Below, piece after piece: positions 1 to 6,117 of a stretch of DNA of 9,978 nucleotides (within the stretch, counting starts at the first letter, position 1; each line of letters begins with the position of its first letter). The notes beneath the pieces are model-generated. The model worked only from the letters and a program-made list of their open reading frames with translations. It made no database searches and was not told the origin of the DNA. Source of the DNA: Actinomycetota bacterium (GTDB lineage Bacteria; Actinomycetota; Actinomycetes; Streptosporangiales; Streptosporangiaceae); contig PLIQ01000357.1 in NCBI GenBank assembly GCA_003140115.1, forward strand, positions 8,175 to 18,152, in the 5' to 3' direction. The translations under genes were made by a program, and so were the position numbers.

Positions 1-183
1 CCGCAGGCCGGCGTCGGCCAGCCACGCGCGTGCCTCGTCCGCGCGCGCGAATATGTCGGTCCCCAGGTCCCGGTCGAGGGTGTCGACGTACGCCTGGACC
101 AGCAGCAGCGGCATCGGCGCCAGCTTGTCCTCGACGTGGGAGGCCCACGAGGGCACGGTCATGCCGTTCAGGGTAGTGGCCAT
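1..183 (-). CDS. CGNR zinc-finger (ABATE-domain) transcription regulator, N-terminal fragment
   Basis: The first 61 residues of a protein whose remainder lies beyond the left edge. The stretch MPLLLVQAYVDTLDRDLGTD (residues 23-42), followed by an ARAWLADAGL segment, resembles the start of the ABATE domain (LVQ-F-NT-D---GTDEL--P--L--WL). That domain precedes a C-terminal CGNR zinc finger in a large actinobacterial family annotated as stress-induced transcription regulators. The zinc finger is outside the window, so DNA binding is inferred from the family. The chosen start is ATG at 183; an in-frame GTG at 189 is an alternative. The best Shine-Dalgarno (GGAGG, 207-203) lies 19 bases upstream of this ATG and is better placed for a 3-codon minigene that ends 2 bases before it. 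The gene is divergent from the 294-788 gene and shares its operator-rich promoter region, so autoregulation is plausible. Confidence 0.6.
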   Translation of the reverse strand, partial: MATTLNGMTVPSWASHVEDKLAPMPLLLVQAYVDTLDRDLGTDIFARADEARAWLADAGLR

Positions 184-185
184 GA

Positions 186-197
186 TCACTTCCGCAT
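186..197 (-). other. possible 3-codon leader minigene (Met-Arg-Lys-stop)
   Basis: On the minus strand a strong GGAGG (207-203) lies 5 bases before an ATG at 197. The ATG opens a frame of only three codons, with TGA at 188-186. A GTG directly before it (200-198) is in the same frame. The main regulator ATG at 183 follows after 2 bases. This layout would suit translation by re-initiation or coupling. It may also be a chance product, with GGAGG simply serving the GTG at 189 or the ATG at 183 at poor spacing. Confidence 0.25.
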
Positions 198-210
198 CAC
201 TTCCTCCAAA

Positions 211-272
211 CGTGACCAGATAATTAGCTTTACAGGTCACGCGTGACCAGTATAATGGATTTAGAGGTCACG
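211..272. promoter_or_regulatory. double 31-bp inverted-repeat operator in the divergent promoter region
   Basis: Two directly abutting 31-bp units, 211-241 and 242-272. Each has the form CGTGACC, a 17-base AT-rich spacer, then GGTCACG. The units agree at 24 of 31 positions, with both 7-base half-sites identical. Where the units meet they form the perfect 14-bp palindrome GGTCACGCGTGACC (235-248). The four half-sites thus repeat with a 31-bp period, about three helical turns, placing equivalent sites on the same DNA face. The palindrome sits between the -35 and -10 of the plus-strand promoter, and the outer half-sites flank it. This is the classic position for a repressor. The likely ligand protein is the adjacent CGNR-type regulator, by inference from proximity only. 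Confidence 0.8.
229..256 (+). promoter_or_regulatory. sigma-70/SigA-type promoter for the 294-788 gene
   Basis: A -35 box TTTACA (229-234, 5 of 6 consensus bases) and a perfect -10 box TATAAT (251-256) are separated by 16 bases. The predicted transcription start is near 263, giving a leader of about 30 bases before the ATG at 294. A perfect TATAAT is uncommon in GC-rich genomes and suggests a strong promoter held in check by the overlapping operator. It also rules against a GTG at 243 as the gene start, because that codon lies upstream of the predicted transcript. Confidence 0.7.
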
Positions 273-276
273 ACAT
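249..276 (-). promoter_or_regulatory. possible opposing promoter for the regulator gene
   Basis: On the minus strand TATACT (254-249) is a good -10 box and overlaps the plus-strand TATAAT base for base. The matching -35 position (276-271, ATGTCG, 16-base spacer) has only 3 of 6 consensus bases. If used, the start would be near 242, leaving a leader of about 60 bases before the regulator ATG at 183. The two promoters would be mutually exclusive and controlled by the same operator. Confidence 0.35.
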
Positions 277-279
277 ACC

Positions 280-284
280 GGAGG
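280..284 (+). promoter_or_regulatory. ribosome binding site deciding the start of the 294-788 gene
   Basis: GGAGG lies 9 bases upstream of ATG 294. It supports this start over the upstream in-frame GTG at 243. Confidence 0.7.
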
Positions 285-293
285 CGACACACG

Positions 294-788
294 ATGCATG
301 TCCTGCTTCACGATGATCAAGGCCGCCTGACCCTGCGGCGGCTGTGGCCCTGGCAGCGGCTCTTGGCCCACGCCGCGGCCGCGCGACTCGACCACGCGCT
401 GGCCGAGGGCGCGAGTCCGGAGGAAAGCGCCAGCCTGGCGACCCGGGCCGCACGGCTGACATCCACGGAGTTCCGCCGTGACCTGGCCGCGAGCCTGCGG
501 CGGATCCTGGTCACGACCGGGGAGCCGGCGCTGCCCGTGGCCGCGAGTTCGCCGCTGGGCGCGGCCCGCCCGCTGCGCGTCCCGCTTCGCTCGACGCGGA
601 TCCACCAGTCCGCGCCGCTGCTCGCCGAACTGGCCAGCCGCCTGCTCGAGCCCGGCCCGGTTCCGGTGCGAGGCGTGGCGATGGTGACCGAGATGCTGGC
701 CGACGGCGCCGGCCCGCTGTACCGCGATGCCGCCCGCGACGACCTGGCCGTCCTGGCCGGGCGGGCAGCGCACGCGCTGGCCTGGTAG
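294..788 (+). CDS. conserved hypothetical actinobacterial protein, 164 aa
   Basis: I do not recognise a characterised family. The protein opens MHVLLHDDQGRLTLRR and has a basic, alanine-rich helical N-terminal half. Its C-terminal section, about residues 118-158, reads APLLAELASRLLEPGPVPVRG...MVTEMLADGAGPLYRDA. This resembles short actinobacterial hypothetical proteins that share an RGVAMV---L-DG-GPLY type motif. No signal peptide, membrane helix or catalytic motif is evident, so it is probably cytoplasmic. The start is ATG 294, because GGAGG (280-284) lies 9 bases upstream and the predicted transcription start is near 263. The frame stays open upstream to a GTG at 243, but that codon is inside the operator. 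The gene is divergent from a CGNR-type regulator, so it is the prime candidate for that regulator's target. It converges on livF with a 6-base gap. Confidence 0.75.
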   Translation: MHVLLHDDQGRLTLRRLWPWQRLLAHAAAARLDHALAEGASPEESASLATRAARLTSTEFRRDLAASLRRILVTTGEPALPVAASSPLGAARPLRVPLRSTRIHQSAPLLAELASRLLEPGPVPVRGVAMVTEMLADGAGPLYRDAARDDLAVLAGRAAHALAW

Positions 789-794
789 CGGTGC

Positions 795-1535
795 TTACCG
801 GCCTAGGTAGGCTCGCTTGAGGTCCTCGTGGCGCAGCAGTTCGCCGGCCGGGCCCTCGAGCACGATCTCCCCGGTGGACAGGACGTAGCCGCGATCGGCG
901 ATGGACAGCGCCATCGTCGCGTTCTGCTCGACGATCAAGACCGCGACGCCCGAGGCGTGGATGGTCTTGATGATCTGGAAGTTCTGCTGGACCAGCGCGG
1001 GGGACAACCCCATCGACGGCTCGTCCATCAGCAGCAGGCGCGGGCGGGACATCAGGGCCCGGCCCATCGCCACCATCTGCTGCTCGCCACCGGACAGTGT
1101 GCCCGCCAACTGGCCGCGCCGCTCGAGCAGGCGCGGGAACAGCTCGTGGACCTGGTCGAAGTCCTCGCTGAGCGACTCGCCCTTGCGCAGCACGGCGCCC
1201 AGCTCCAGGTTCTCCCGCACCGTCAGCTGGCCGAACAGGCGGCGGTTCTCAGGCACGATGGCCATCCCGGCCGCGATGCGCTGCGGCACCGGCCACTGCG
1301 TCACGTCCCGCCCGCTGAGCAGCACCCGGCCCGAGCGCGGCCGGACGATGCCGAGGATCGTTTTCAGCGTGGTCGACTTGCCCGACGCGTTCCCGCCTAG
1401 CAGGCAGACCAGCTCGCCCGCGCCGACCTGGAGCGAGATCCCCTCCAGGATCCGCATCTGCGCGTAGTAGGTGGTGACGTGGTCCAGCCGCAGCAGGACC
1501 TCCGGCTCCGGCTCCGGCGCGGGCGGCGCGCTCAT
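795..1535 (-). CDS. livF: branched-chain amino acid ABC transporter ATP-binding protein LivF
   Basis: A 246-residue cytoplasmic ATPase, one of the two nucleotide-binding subunits of the HAAT-type importer. Visible motifs are Walker A GGNASGKST (47-55), the VPENRRLF Q-loop region (94-101, Glu in place of Gln as is common in LivF), signature LSGGEQQM (147-154), Walker B LLLMDEP (167-173) and the switch region IVEQNA (201-206). That last segment lacks the usual H-loop histidine, which is typical of LivF. The C-terminal end RAYLG is also LivF-like. The start is ATG 1535, with GGAGG (1544-1540) 4 bases upstream. The open frame runs further upstream but only through livG in another frame. The ATG overlaps the livG stop as ATGA, indicating translational coupling. 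It is the last gene of the operon and is convergent with the unknown gene at 294-788. Residues 5-12 (PAPEPEPE) are a low-complexity Pro/Glu lead-in encoded by a short ggctcc tandem repeat. Confidence 0.95.
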   Translation of the reverse strand: MSAPPAPEPEPEVLLRLDHVTTYYAQMRILEGISLQVGAGELVCLLGGNASGKSTTLKTILGIVRPRSGRVLLSGRDVTQWPVPQRIAAGMAIVPENRRLFGQLTVRENLELGAVLRKGESLSEDFDQVHELFPRLLERRGQLAGTLSGGEQQMVAMGRALMSRPRLLLMDEPSMGLSPALVQQNFQIIKTIHASGVAVLIVEQNATMALSIADRGYVLSTGEIVLEGPAGELLRHEDLKRAYLGR

Positions 1536-2362
1536 TCCGCCTCCGCCAGTGCCTCGGGATCGCGGCCCAGGTAGGCCTCGACGACCGCGGGATGGTTCGC
1601 GACCTGGTCGAAGCCGCCCTCCGCGATCTTCACGCCGTGGTCCAGCGCCACCACCCGGTCCGAACAGCCGGCCACCACGTGCATGTCGTGCTCTATCACC
1701 AGGACCGAAACCCCTCGCTCGTCGCGCAGCCGTCCGATCAGCTCGGTAACCTCGTGCGTCTCGGTGGGATTCATCCCGGCGGCGGGCTCGTCGAGCAGCA
1801 GCAGCCGGGGCCGGGTGGCGAGGGCCCGGGCGATCTCCAGCCGCCGCCGGTTCGCGTACGACAGTGAGTACGCGGGCTGGTCCCAGCGGTACCCCGCGAG
1901 CCGCTGGCCGAAGAAGGAAAGCACGTCCTCGGCCAGCGCGCGGACCTCGCGTTCCTCGCGCCGGGCCCGGGGCAGCCGCAGGATCGACTCCCACGCCAGC
2001 GCCTTGGTGTCCCCGTAGGTGGCCGCCATCACGTTCTCGAGCACCGACATGTTCAGGAACAGCCGCAGGCTCTGGAACGTGCGGGCGATGCCCCGCCGGG
2101 CGATGACGTGCGGCGCCTGGCCCGCGATCGACTCCCCGGCGAACCTGACGTCCCCCGCGCTCGGCCGGTACACCCCGGTGATCACGTTGAACACCGTGGT
2201 CTTACCCGCCCCGTTCGGCCCGATCACGCTGACGACCTCCCGGTCGGCGACCCGCAGGTCCAGCTCGGACAGGGCTCGCAGGCCGCCGAAGGACAGCGAC
2301 AGGTGATCCAGCTCCAGGACGGCCTGTCCCGTGGGCTCGGCTTGCTCAGGCCCCGCGCTCAC
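1532..2362 (-). CDS. livG: branched-chain amino acid ABC transporter ATP-binding protein LivG
   Basis: A 276-residue cytoplasmic ATPase that partners LivF. Motifs are Walker A GPNGAGKT (48-55), Q-loop RTFQSLRLF (94-102), ABC signature region LSYANRRRLEIARAL (167-181), Walker B LLLLDEP (187-193) with AGMNP after it (typical of LivG), and H-loop IEHDM (223-227). The signature reads LSYAN where most LivG proteins have LSYG or LPYG plus Q/E, so the usually conserved glycine is alanine. I recall similar forms in actinobacterial LivG, so this may be a lineage trait. The start is GTG 2362, with GGAGG (2374-2370) 7 bases upstream. It overlaps the livM stop as GTGA. The N-terminal 13 residues before VLELDHLSLSF are unconserved. 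Confidence 0.95.
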   Translation of the reverse strand: MSAGPEQAEPTGQAVLELDHLSLSFGGLRALSELDLRVADREVVSVIGPNGAGKTTVFNVITGVYRPSAGDVRFAGESIAGQAPHVIARRGIARTFQSLRLFLNMSVLENVMAATYGDTKALAWESILRLPRARREEREVRALAEDVLSFFGQRLAGYRWDQPAYSLSYANRRRLEIARALATRPRLLLLDEPAAGMNPTETHEVTELIGRLRDERGVSVLVIEHDMHVVAGCSDRVVALDHGVKIAEGGFDQVANHPAVVEAYLGRDPEALAEAE

Positions 2363-3795
2363 GTCAAGGCCTCCACGCGCCGCTGCCCGAGCAATCCCTG
2401 TGGTCGGGCGTTCATCATCACGATCAGGATTGCACCGATCATGAGCTGCCGGGTAACCGAGGGCTGCACGACCAGCGTGGTCTCCCAGACGAACGAGGCC
2501 AGGAACAGGGTCGGTGGCAGCAGGATGGTCCGCCAGCGGCTGCTGACCTGCACCAGCGTGATCAGCACGCAGACCAGCACGACGAATCCCCAGTTCCCGG
2601 CGGGCTGCGCCTTGGCCGGGACGATGACCCAGTCGCGCAGCGCGTCGGCGATCCAGCCCCCTGACTGCGGCCCGCCCGCTACCGCGCTGGCCGATATCGC
2701 CTTGGCGATGGCGTGCGCCGCCAAGCCGAGCGCCACGGTCGCGGCCAGGACCCCGGCCAGCCTGCGCCACGGGCGCAGCTTGGCGAGCAGGGTCAGCAGG
2801 ATCAGCCCGTAGAACAGGTAGCCGGACTCAGCCGGGCTGCGCAGCAAGCCGTCGTAGATGACCATGACCACCAGCGCGCCGAGGCAGGCGCCGGCGATGC
2901 TGCCCGCGCCGCCGAGGATGAGCCCGGCGTAGATCAGGATCAGGATCGGGGTGTCGAAGTCGGTCGGGAACACGCTGGCCTGCTGCGCGGCGTAGAGGGT
3001 GCCGGCTAGCCCGGCCACCACGGCGCCCGCGGCGAACGCGGCCAGCTTGACCCGGTTGACCGGGATCGTCATCGAGGCCGCTGCCAGCGGGTCCTCGCGG
3101 ACCGCCCGCCAGGCCCGCCCGGTACGCGAGCTCTCCAGTAGCCGCAGCACCGCCATCACCACCACCAGGACGATCACCATCAGGTAGTAGTAGCCGAAGT
3201 TGCTGGTGAGCTGCCATCCGAAGGCCCTGATCGGATCGATTCCGGTGATCCCGTTCGGCCCGCCGAGCTTGCTCGGGGCCACGTTGTTGGTGAACTCCAC
3301 GAACGCCTCGCCGAAGAACAGCGTGACGATGGCCAGGTAGTCGCCGATCAGCCGCCGGGACGGCAGGCCGACGGCCAGCCCGAGGAGCGCCGCGACGATC
3401 ATCACGATCGGCACCGACAGGTAGGCCGGCAGGTGGATGCCGGTGGTGCCGATCTGGTTCGAGGACAGCAGCGCGAACCCGTACGCGCCGAAGCCGAAGA
3501 ACGCGATGTAGCCCAGGTCGAGCAGCCCGGCCCAGCCCACGACGATGTTCAGGCCGACGGCCAGCAGCGCGATCACCATCGCGTCGATCCCGACCTGAAG
3601 CTGGAAGCCGCCCAGGCCCAACGACGGCAGCACGACGGCGGCCAGCCCGGCGACGGCCAGCCGAGGCCACCAGCCGACCCGCTCGCCCGCCCGCTGAGCG
3701 CTGCCCAGCCAAGACGGCAGGTACTCGCGTCGGCGCGCCTGCCGGGCGACCCACTCGTCGGCTCCGACCTGCGGCCCCTGGGATTCCACGCTCAT
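2359..3795 (-). CDS. livM: branched-chain amino acid ABC transporter permease LivM (extended form)
   Basis: A 478-residue integral membrane permease. Family landmarks are GLLDLGYIAFFGFGAYGFALL (90-110), GDYLAIVTLFFGEAFVEF (151-168), the EAA-like cytoplasmic loop GRAWRAVREDPLAAASMTI (227-245), which contacts the ATPases, and GGAGSIAGACLGALVV (295-310). The canonical LivM ending (ILIVMMNARPQGLLG, 456-470) is present. It is preceded by roughly 105 extra residues (about 340-445) carrying three further hydrophobic segments (about 346-365, 402-416, 424-445). A hydrophilic cytoplasmic N-terminus of about 44 residues precedes the first helix. Most LivM proteins are about 320-420 residues, so this is a long version of a type I believe occurs in other actinobacteria. 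ATG 3795 lies 8 bases after the last base of livH, with only a weak Shine-Dalgarno inside the livH end. Confidence 0.93.
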   Translation of the reverse strand: MSVESQGPQVGADEWVARQARRREYLPSWLGSAQRAGERVGWWPRLAVAGLAAVVLPSLGLGGFQLQVGIDAMVIALLAVGLNIVVGWAGLLDLGYIAFFGFGAYGFALLSSNQIGTTGIHLPAYLSVPIVMIVAALLGLAVGLPSRRLIGDYLAIVTLFFGEAFVEFTNNVAPSKLGGPNGITGIDPIRAFGWQLTSNFGYYYLMVIVLVVVMAVLRLLESSRTGRAWRAVREDPLAAASMTIPVNRVKLAAFAAGAVVAGLAGTLYAAQQASVFPTDFDTPILILIYAGLILGGAGSIAGACLGALVVMVIYDGLLRSPAESGYLFYGLILLTLLAKLRPWRRLAGVLAATVALGLAAHAIAKAISASAVAGGPQSGGWIADALRDWVIVPAKAQPAGNWGFVVLVCVLITLVQVSSRWRTILLPPTLFLASFVWETTLVVQPSVTRQLMIGAILIVMMNARPQGLLGQRRVEALT

Positions 3796-3802
3796 CGGCG
3801 CT

Positions 3803-4720
3803 TCACACCTTCTGCAGCTGCACGCGGCCGAGCAGCCCGCTTGGCCGGACCAGCATCACGACGATCAGCAGGCCGAAGACGATCAGGTTGGTATAGGTGG
3901 AGGAGATGTAGCCGGTAACCATCGATTCCGCGATACCGATCAGCAGGCCGCCGAGCATCGCGCCTGGTATCGAGCCGATCCCGCCGACCACGGCCGCGGT
4001 GAACGCCTTGAGCCCGACGATGAACCCGATCGTGGACGTCACCGTGTTGAACAGCAGCCCGCCCATCACGCCCGCGATGCCCGCGAGCGCCGAGCCGAGG
4101 AGGAACGTGGCCGTGATGACGAAGTTCACGTTGATCCCCAGCATCTCCGCGGCCTCACGGTCGGCCGCCACCGCCCGCATCTGCTTTCCCAGCCTGGTCC
4201 GGTTGACCAACAGCCGCAGTCCGGTCATCAGCGCGAGGCCTAGCACCAGGACCAGGATCTGCACGCTGTCGATGGTGACCGAACCGATCCGGATGCCGCT
4301 GGACAGCGAGATGAACTCCGAGGTGTTATAGACCCGGAACTGGCCACCGAACAGCAGCAGCGCTGAGCTCTCCAGGAAGAACGAGACGCCGATCGCGGTG
4401 ATCAGCGGCGCGATCCGCGGCGCGTCCCGCAGCGGCCGGTAGGCGAACCGCTCGATCGCTACGCCCAGGCCGCCGACCAGGCCCGCCGCCGCCACGAACA
4501 TGATCACCAGCAGCAGCGGCACCGCGATGCTCAGGTCGGCCGCGCCGCCGAAGAACTGGATGACGAAGAAGCCGACGTAAGCCCCGACCATGTACAGGTC
4601 GCCGTGCGCGAAGTTGAGGAGCTTCAGGACCCCGTACACCATCGAGAAGCCCAGCGCGACGAGCGCGTAGAGCGCACCGGTGGTGATGCCGTTCACCAGT
4701 TCCTGGAAGAAGAAGCCCAT
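3803..4720 (-). CDS. livH: branched-chain amino acid ABC transporter permease LivH
   Basis: A 305-residue integral membrane permease of normal family length. It starts with GFFFQELVNGITTGALYALVALGFSMVYGV, followed by the family hallmark LLNFAHGDLYMVGAY (34-48). RPLRDAPRIAPLITAIGVSFFLE (95-117) and the EAA-like loop GKQMRAVAADREAAEMLGIN (178-197) for ATPase contact follow. The end is VMLVRPSGLLG (288-298). Several hydrophobic helices are evident throughout. The start at ATG 4720 fits the family N-terminus exactly. A G-rich stretch (GAGGGCGGGA) upstream serves as a moderate ribosome site. It lies 103 bases downstream of livK, across a strong stem-loop, and 7 bases upstream of livM. Confidence 0.95.
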   Translation of the reverse strand: MGFFFQELVNGITTGALYALVALGFSMVYGVLKLLNFAHGDLYMVGAYVGFFVIQFFGGAADLSIAVPLLLVIMFVAAAGLVGGLGVAIERFAYRPLRDAPRIAPLITAIGVSFFLESSALLLFGGQFRVYNTSEFISLSSGIRIGSVTIDSVQILVLVLGLALMTGLRLLVNRTRLGKQMRAVAADREAAEMLGINVNFVITATFLLGSALAGIAGVMGGLLFNTVTSTIGFIVGLKAFTAAVVGGIGSIPGAMLGGLLIGIAESMVTGYISSTYTNLIVFGLLIVVMLVRPSGLLGRVQLQKV

Positions 4721-4759
4721 CCGGTGCGATTCCCGCCCTCACCATGTAGTCCCGGTTAC

Positions 4760-4793
4760 GGGCCGGTTCCGTGGAGTCCCACGAAACCGGCCC
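4760..4793 (-). terminator. intercistronic stem-loop between livK and livH
   Basis: Two 15-base arms (4793-4779 and 4774-4760 on the transcribed strand) flank a 4-base loop. The RNA arms are GGGCCGGUUUCGUGG and CCACGGAACCGGCCC. All 15 positions pair, with a single G-U wobble. On the opposite strand that wobble would be a C-A mismatch, so the structure is perfect only in the liv mRNA. No U-tract follows, so it is not a textbook intrinsic terminator. It may be a partial terminator, an RNase processing boundary or a 3' stabiliser for livK mRNA. Any of these would raise binding-protein output over the membrane subunits. Confidence 0.75.
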
Positions 4794-4823
4794 GCGGCAG
4801 CGCAGCTCTGCTCAGTCCTGCCC

Positions 4824-5990
4824 CTAGCTCGGGATCAGCTGGTACTTGCCCGTCGAATTGATCTTGAACAGGAAGAACTTGCCGTTGACCAGGTCGCCGT
4901 GGGAGTCGAAGGAGATCGGCTGGCCCAAGATGGAGGTCGGCTCGTTCGTCTGCTTGATCGCGGCCAGCACGTTGCTGCGGCTCGGGGTCTGTCCGGCCTT
5001 GCAAACCGACGCGATCGCCTCGTCGATCACATGCGTGGCGGCGAACACGGGCGGACCGAAGGTACCGAACGACCCGTACTTCGACTGGGCGGCCTGGGCG
5101 ATCGCCGCGTCGGCCGGGATCGCGGTGATGTCCGGGCCGAACGAGGACACGTACGAGCCGGTGATGCTGAACGTGCCCGGGTCGAACAGGCCGTCGGTGC
5201 CGAAGATGACCGCGCTCTTGTGCTCCTGGGTCATGTCGCGGCCGAACTGCTGGGCGTTGGCGGCGATCTGCCAGGGCAGGACCACCACCGATTCGGCCGG
5301 GGTGACCTTGGCCACCAGCGAGGAGAAGTCGGTGACCTTCTGCGAGACCGACTCGTGGTCGACCTTGATCCCGGCCGCCTGGAAGATCGGCAGCATCGCG
5401 CTGACCAGGCCGGTCGAGTAGGCCTCCTGGTCATCGACGATCATCAGGGCCTTCGGGTGCAAGGTGTTCACAATGTAGTTCGCGTCCTGCGGGCCCTGCA
5501 CGCTGTCCTTCGACACCACCCGGAAGAACGTCGGGTACGAGCCCGTTGTCAGCGCTACGGCCGTCGCCGACCCGGAGATGAAGGCCATCCCCGCCCGCGC
5601 CATCGGGCCGCCGATCGCCTCGACTTCCTGGCTCCCCGCGGGGCCGACCACGGCGACGATGCTCGCGTTCGAGGTGAACTGCTGGGTCACCGTCACCGCC
5701 TGCGCGGGCTGCAGCTGCGTGTCGCCCTGCACGAGGGTGATCTTGGTGTGGTTGGCCGCGTTGTCCATCGCCACCGCGAGCTCGGCGAAGTGCAACTGCT
5801 CATCGCCCAGGCTCGCTACCGGGCCCGTGATGGGGCCCTCGAAGCCGATCGACGCGGTGCACGTCGTGGTGCTGGTGCTGGATCCGCTGCCAGCGGCCGC
5901 GGTGCTGCTACTGCTACTAGCGCTGCTACTGCAACCAGCCACGGCGAGCGAGCCAACCGCCGCCGCGGCTAGGACCAGGCGTCCCTTCAC
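4824..5990 (-). CDS. livK: branched-chain amino acid ABC transporter substrate-binding lipoprotein LivK
   Basis: A 388-residue extracytoplasmic solute receptor (Peripla_BP_6, type I periplasmic-binding fold) that captures the substrate for LivHMGF. It begins KGRLVLAAAAVGSLAVAGC, a signal peptide with lipobox VAGC (17-20), so Cys20 is the predicted lipidated residue anchoring it to the outer membrane face. A Ser/Ala/Thr/Gly-rich linker (21-43) follows. The binding domain includes IGFEGPITGPVASLG, GPAGSQEVEAIGGPMARAGM, FISGSATAVALT, a hinge-side IVDDQEAYSTGL and FGTDGLFDPG, all typical of branched-chain amino acid receptors. The exact ligand is uncertain because HAAT receptors also take amides, urea or other amino acids. 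The start is GTG 5990, because GGAGG (6003-5999) lies 8 bases upstream and gives a normal signal peptide. In-frame ATG 6005 and GTG 6020 would only add a non-signal extension. It is first in the operon and divergent from the PLP enzyme gene. Confidence 0.92.
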   Translation of the reverse strand: MKGRLVLAAAAVGSLAVAGCSSSASSSSSTAAAGSGSSTSTTTCTASIGFEGPITGPVASLGDEQLHFAELAVAMDNAANHTKITLVQGDTQLQPAQAVTVTQQFTSNASIVAVVGPAGSQEVEAIGGPMARAGMAFISGSATAVALTTGSYPTFFRVVSKDSVQGPQDANYIVNTLHPKALMIVDDQEAYSTGLVSAMLPIFQAAGIKVDHESVSQKVTDFSSLVAKVTPAESVVVLPWQIAANAQQFGRDMTQEHKSAVIFGTDGLFDPGTFSITGSYVSSFGPDITAIPADAAIAQAAQSKYGSFGTFGPPVFAATHVIDEAIASVCKAGQTPSRSNVLAAIKQTNEPTSILGQPISFDSHGDLVNGKFFLFKINSTGKYQLIPS

Positions 5991-6102
5991 TGGATACGCC
6001 TCCATTCCCGGATATCTCACAATGTGGGTGTCCCCATTAGCGAGGGGCTATCGTGTGCCTCGGCATGCGTTCGAGGATGCTCAAAAAGCCCTCCCCACTG
6101 GC

Positions 6103-6117
6103 CGAATTCGCAATTCG
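6103..6117. repeat. inverted repeat CGAATT-N3-AATTCG
   Basis: Perfect 6-base arms around a 3-base centre, AT-rich against the background. It lies about 115 bases upstream of livK and 100 upstream of the plus-strand gene. It is a possible regulator binding site; no protein can be assigned. Confidence 0.4.

Noticed and set aside
211..272. Tandem repeat as a possible CRISPR or iteron array
   Set aside because: There are only two units, with no spacers, no cas or replication genes, and a promoter embedded in them. An operator explains it better.
243..293. Upstream GTG start (243) extending the 164-aa protein by 17 residues
   Set aside because: The codon lies inside the operator and before the predicted transcription start. 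GGAGG at 280-284 points to ATG 294.
784..799. Small bulged hairpin at the convergent junction of the unknown gene and livF (GGTAGC...GCTTACC)
   Set aside because: The stem is short with a bulge and there is no T-tract in either direction. It is too weak to call a bidirectional terminator.
5862..5935. Serine/threonine-rich repeats in livK as a mobile or phase-variable element
   Set aside because: It is an ordinary low-complexity lipoprotein linker after the lipobox, with degenerate codons and no long perfect repeat unit.
4680..5972. Long plus-strand open frame (430 codons) across livK
   Set aside because: It is antisense to a clear LivK, full of Arg/Gly/His repeats, with no domain. It is a typical high-GC shadow frame.
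5991..6020. livK starts at ATG 6005 or GTG 6020
   Set aside because: They place non-signal residues before the signal peptide. The GGAGG at 6003-5999 fits only GTG 5990.
6081..6100. T-run preceded by a G-rich stretch on the livK strand, as a leader terminator or attenuator
   Set aside because: Only about 3 base pairs of stem can form before the T-run, and no leader peptide or riboswitch-like structure was found.
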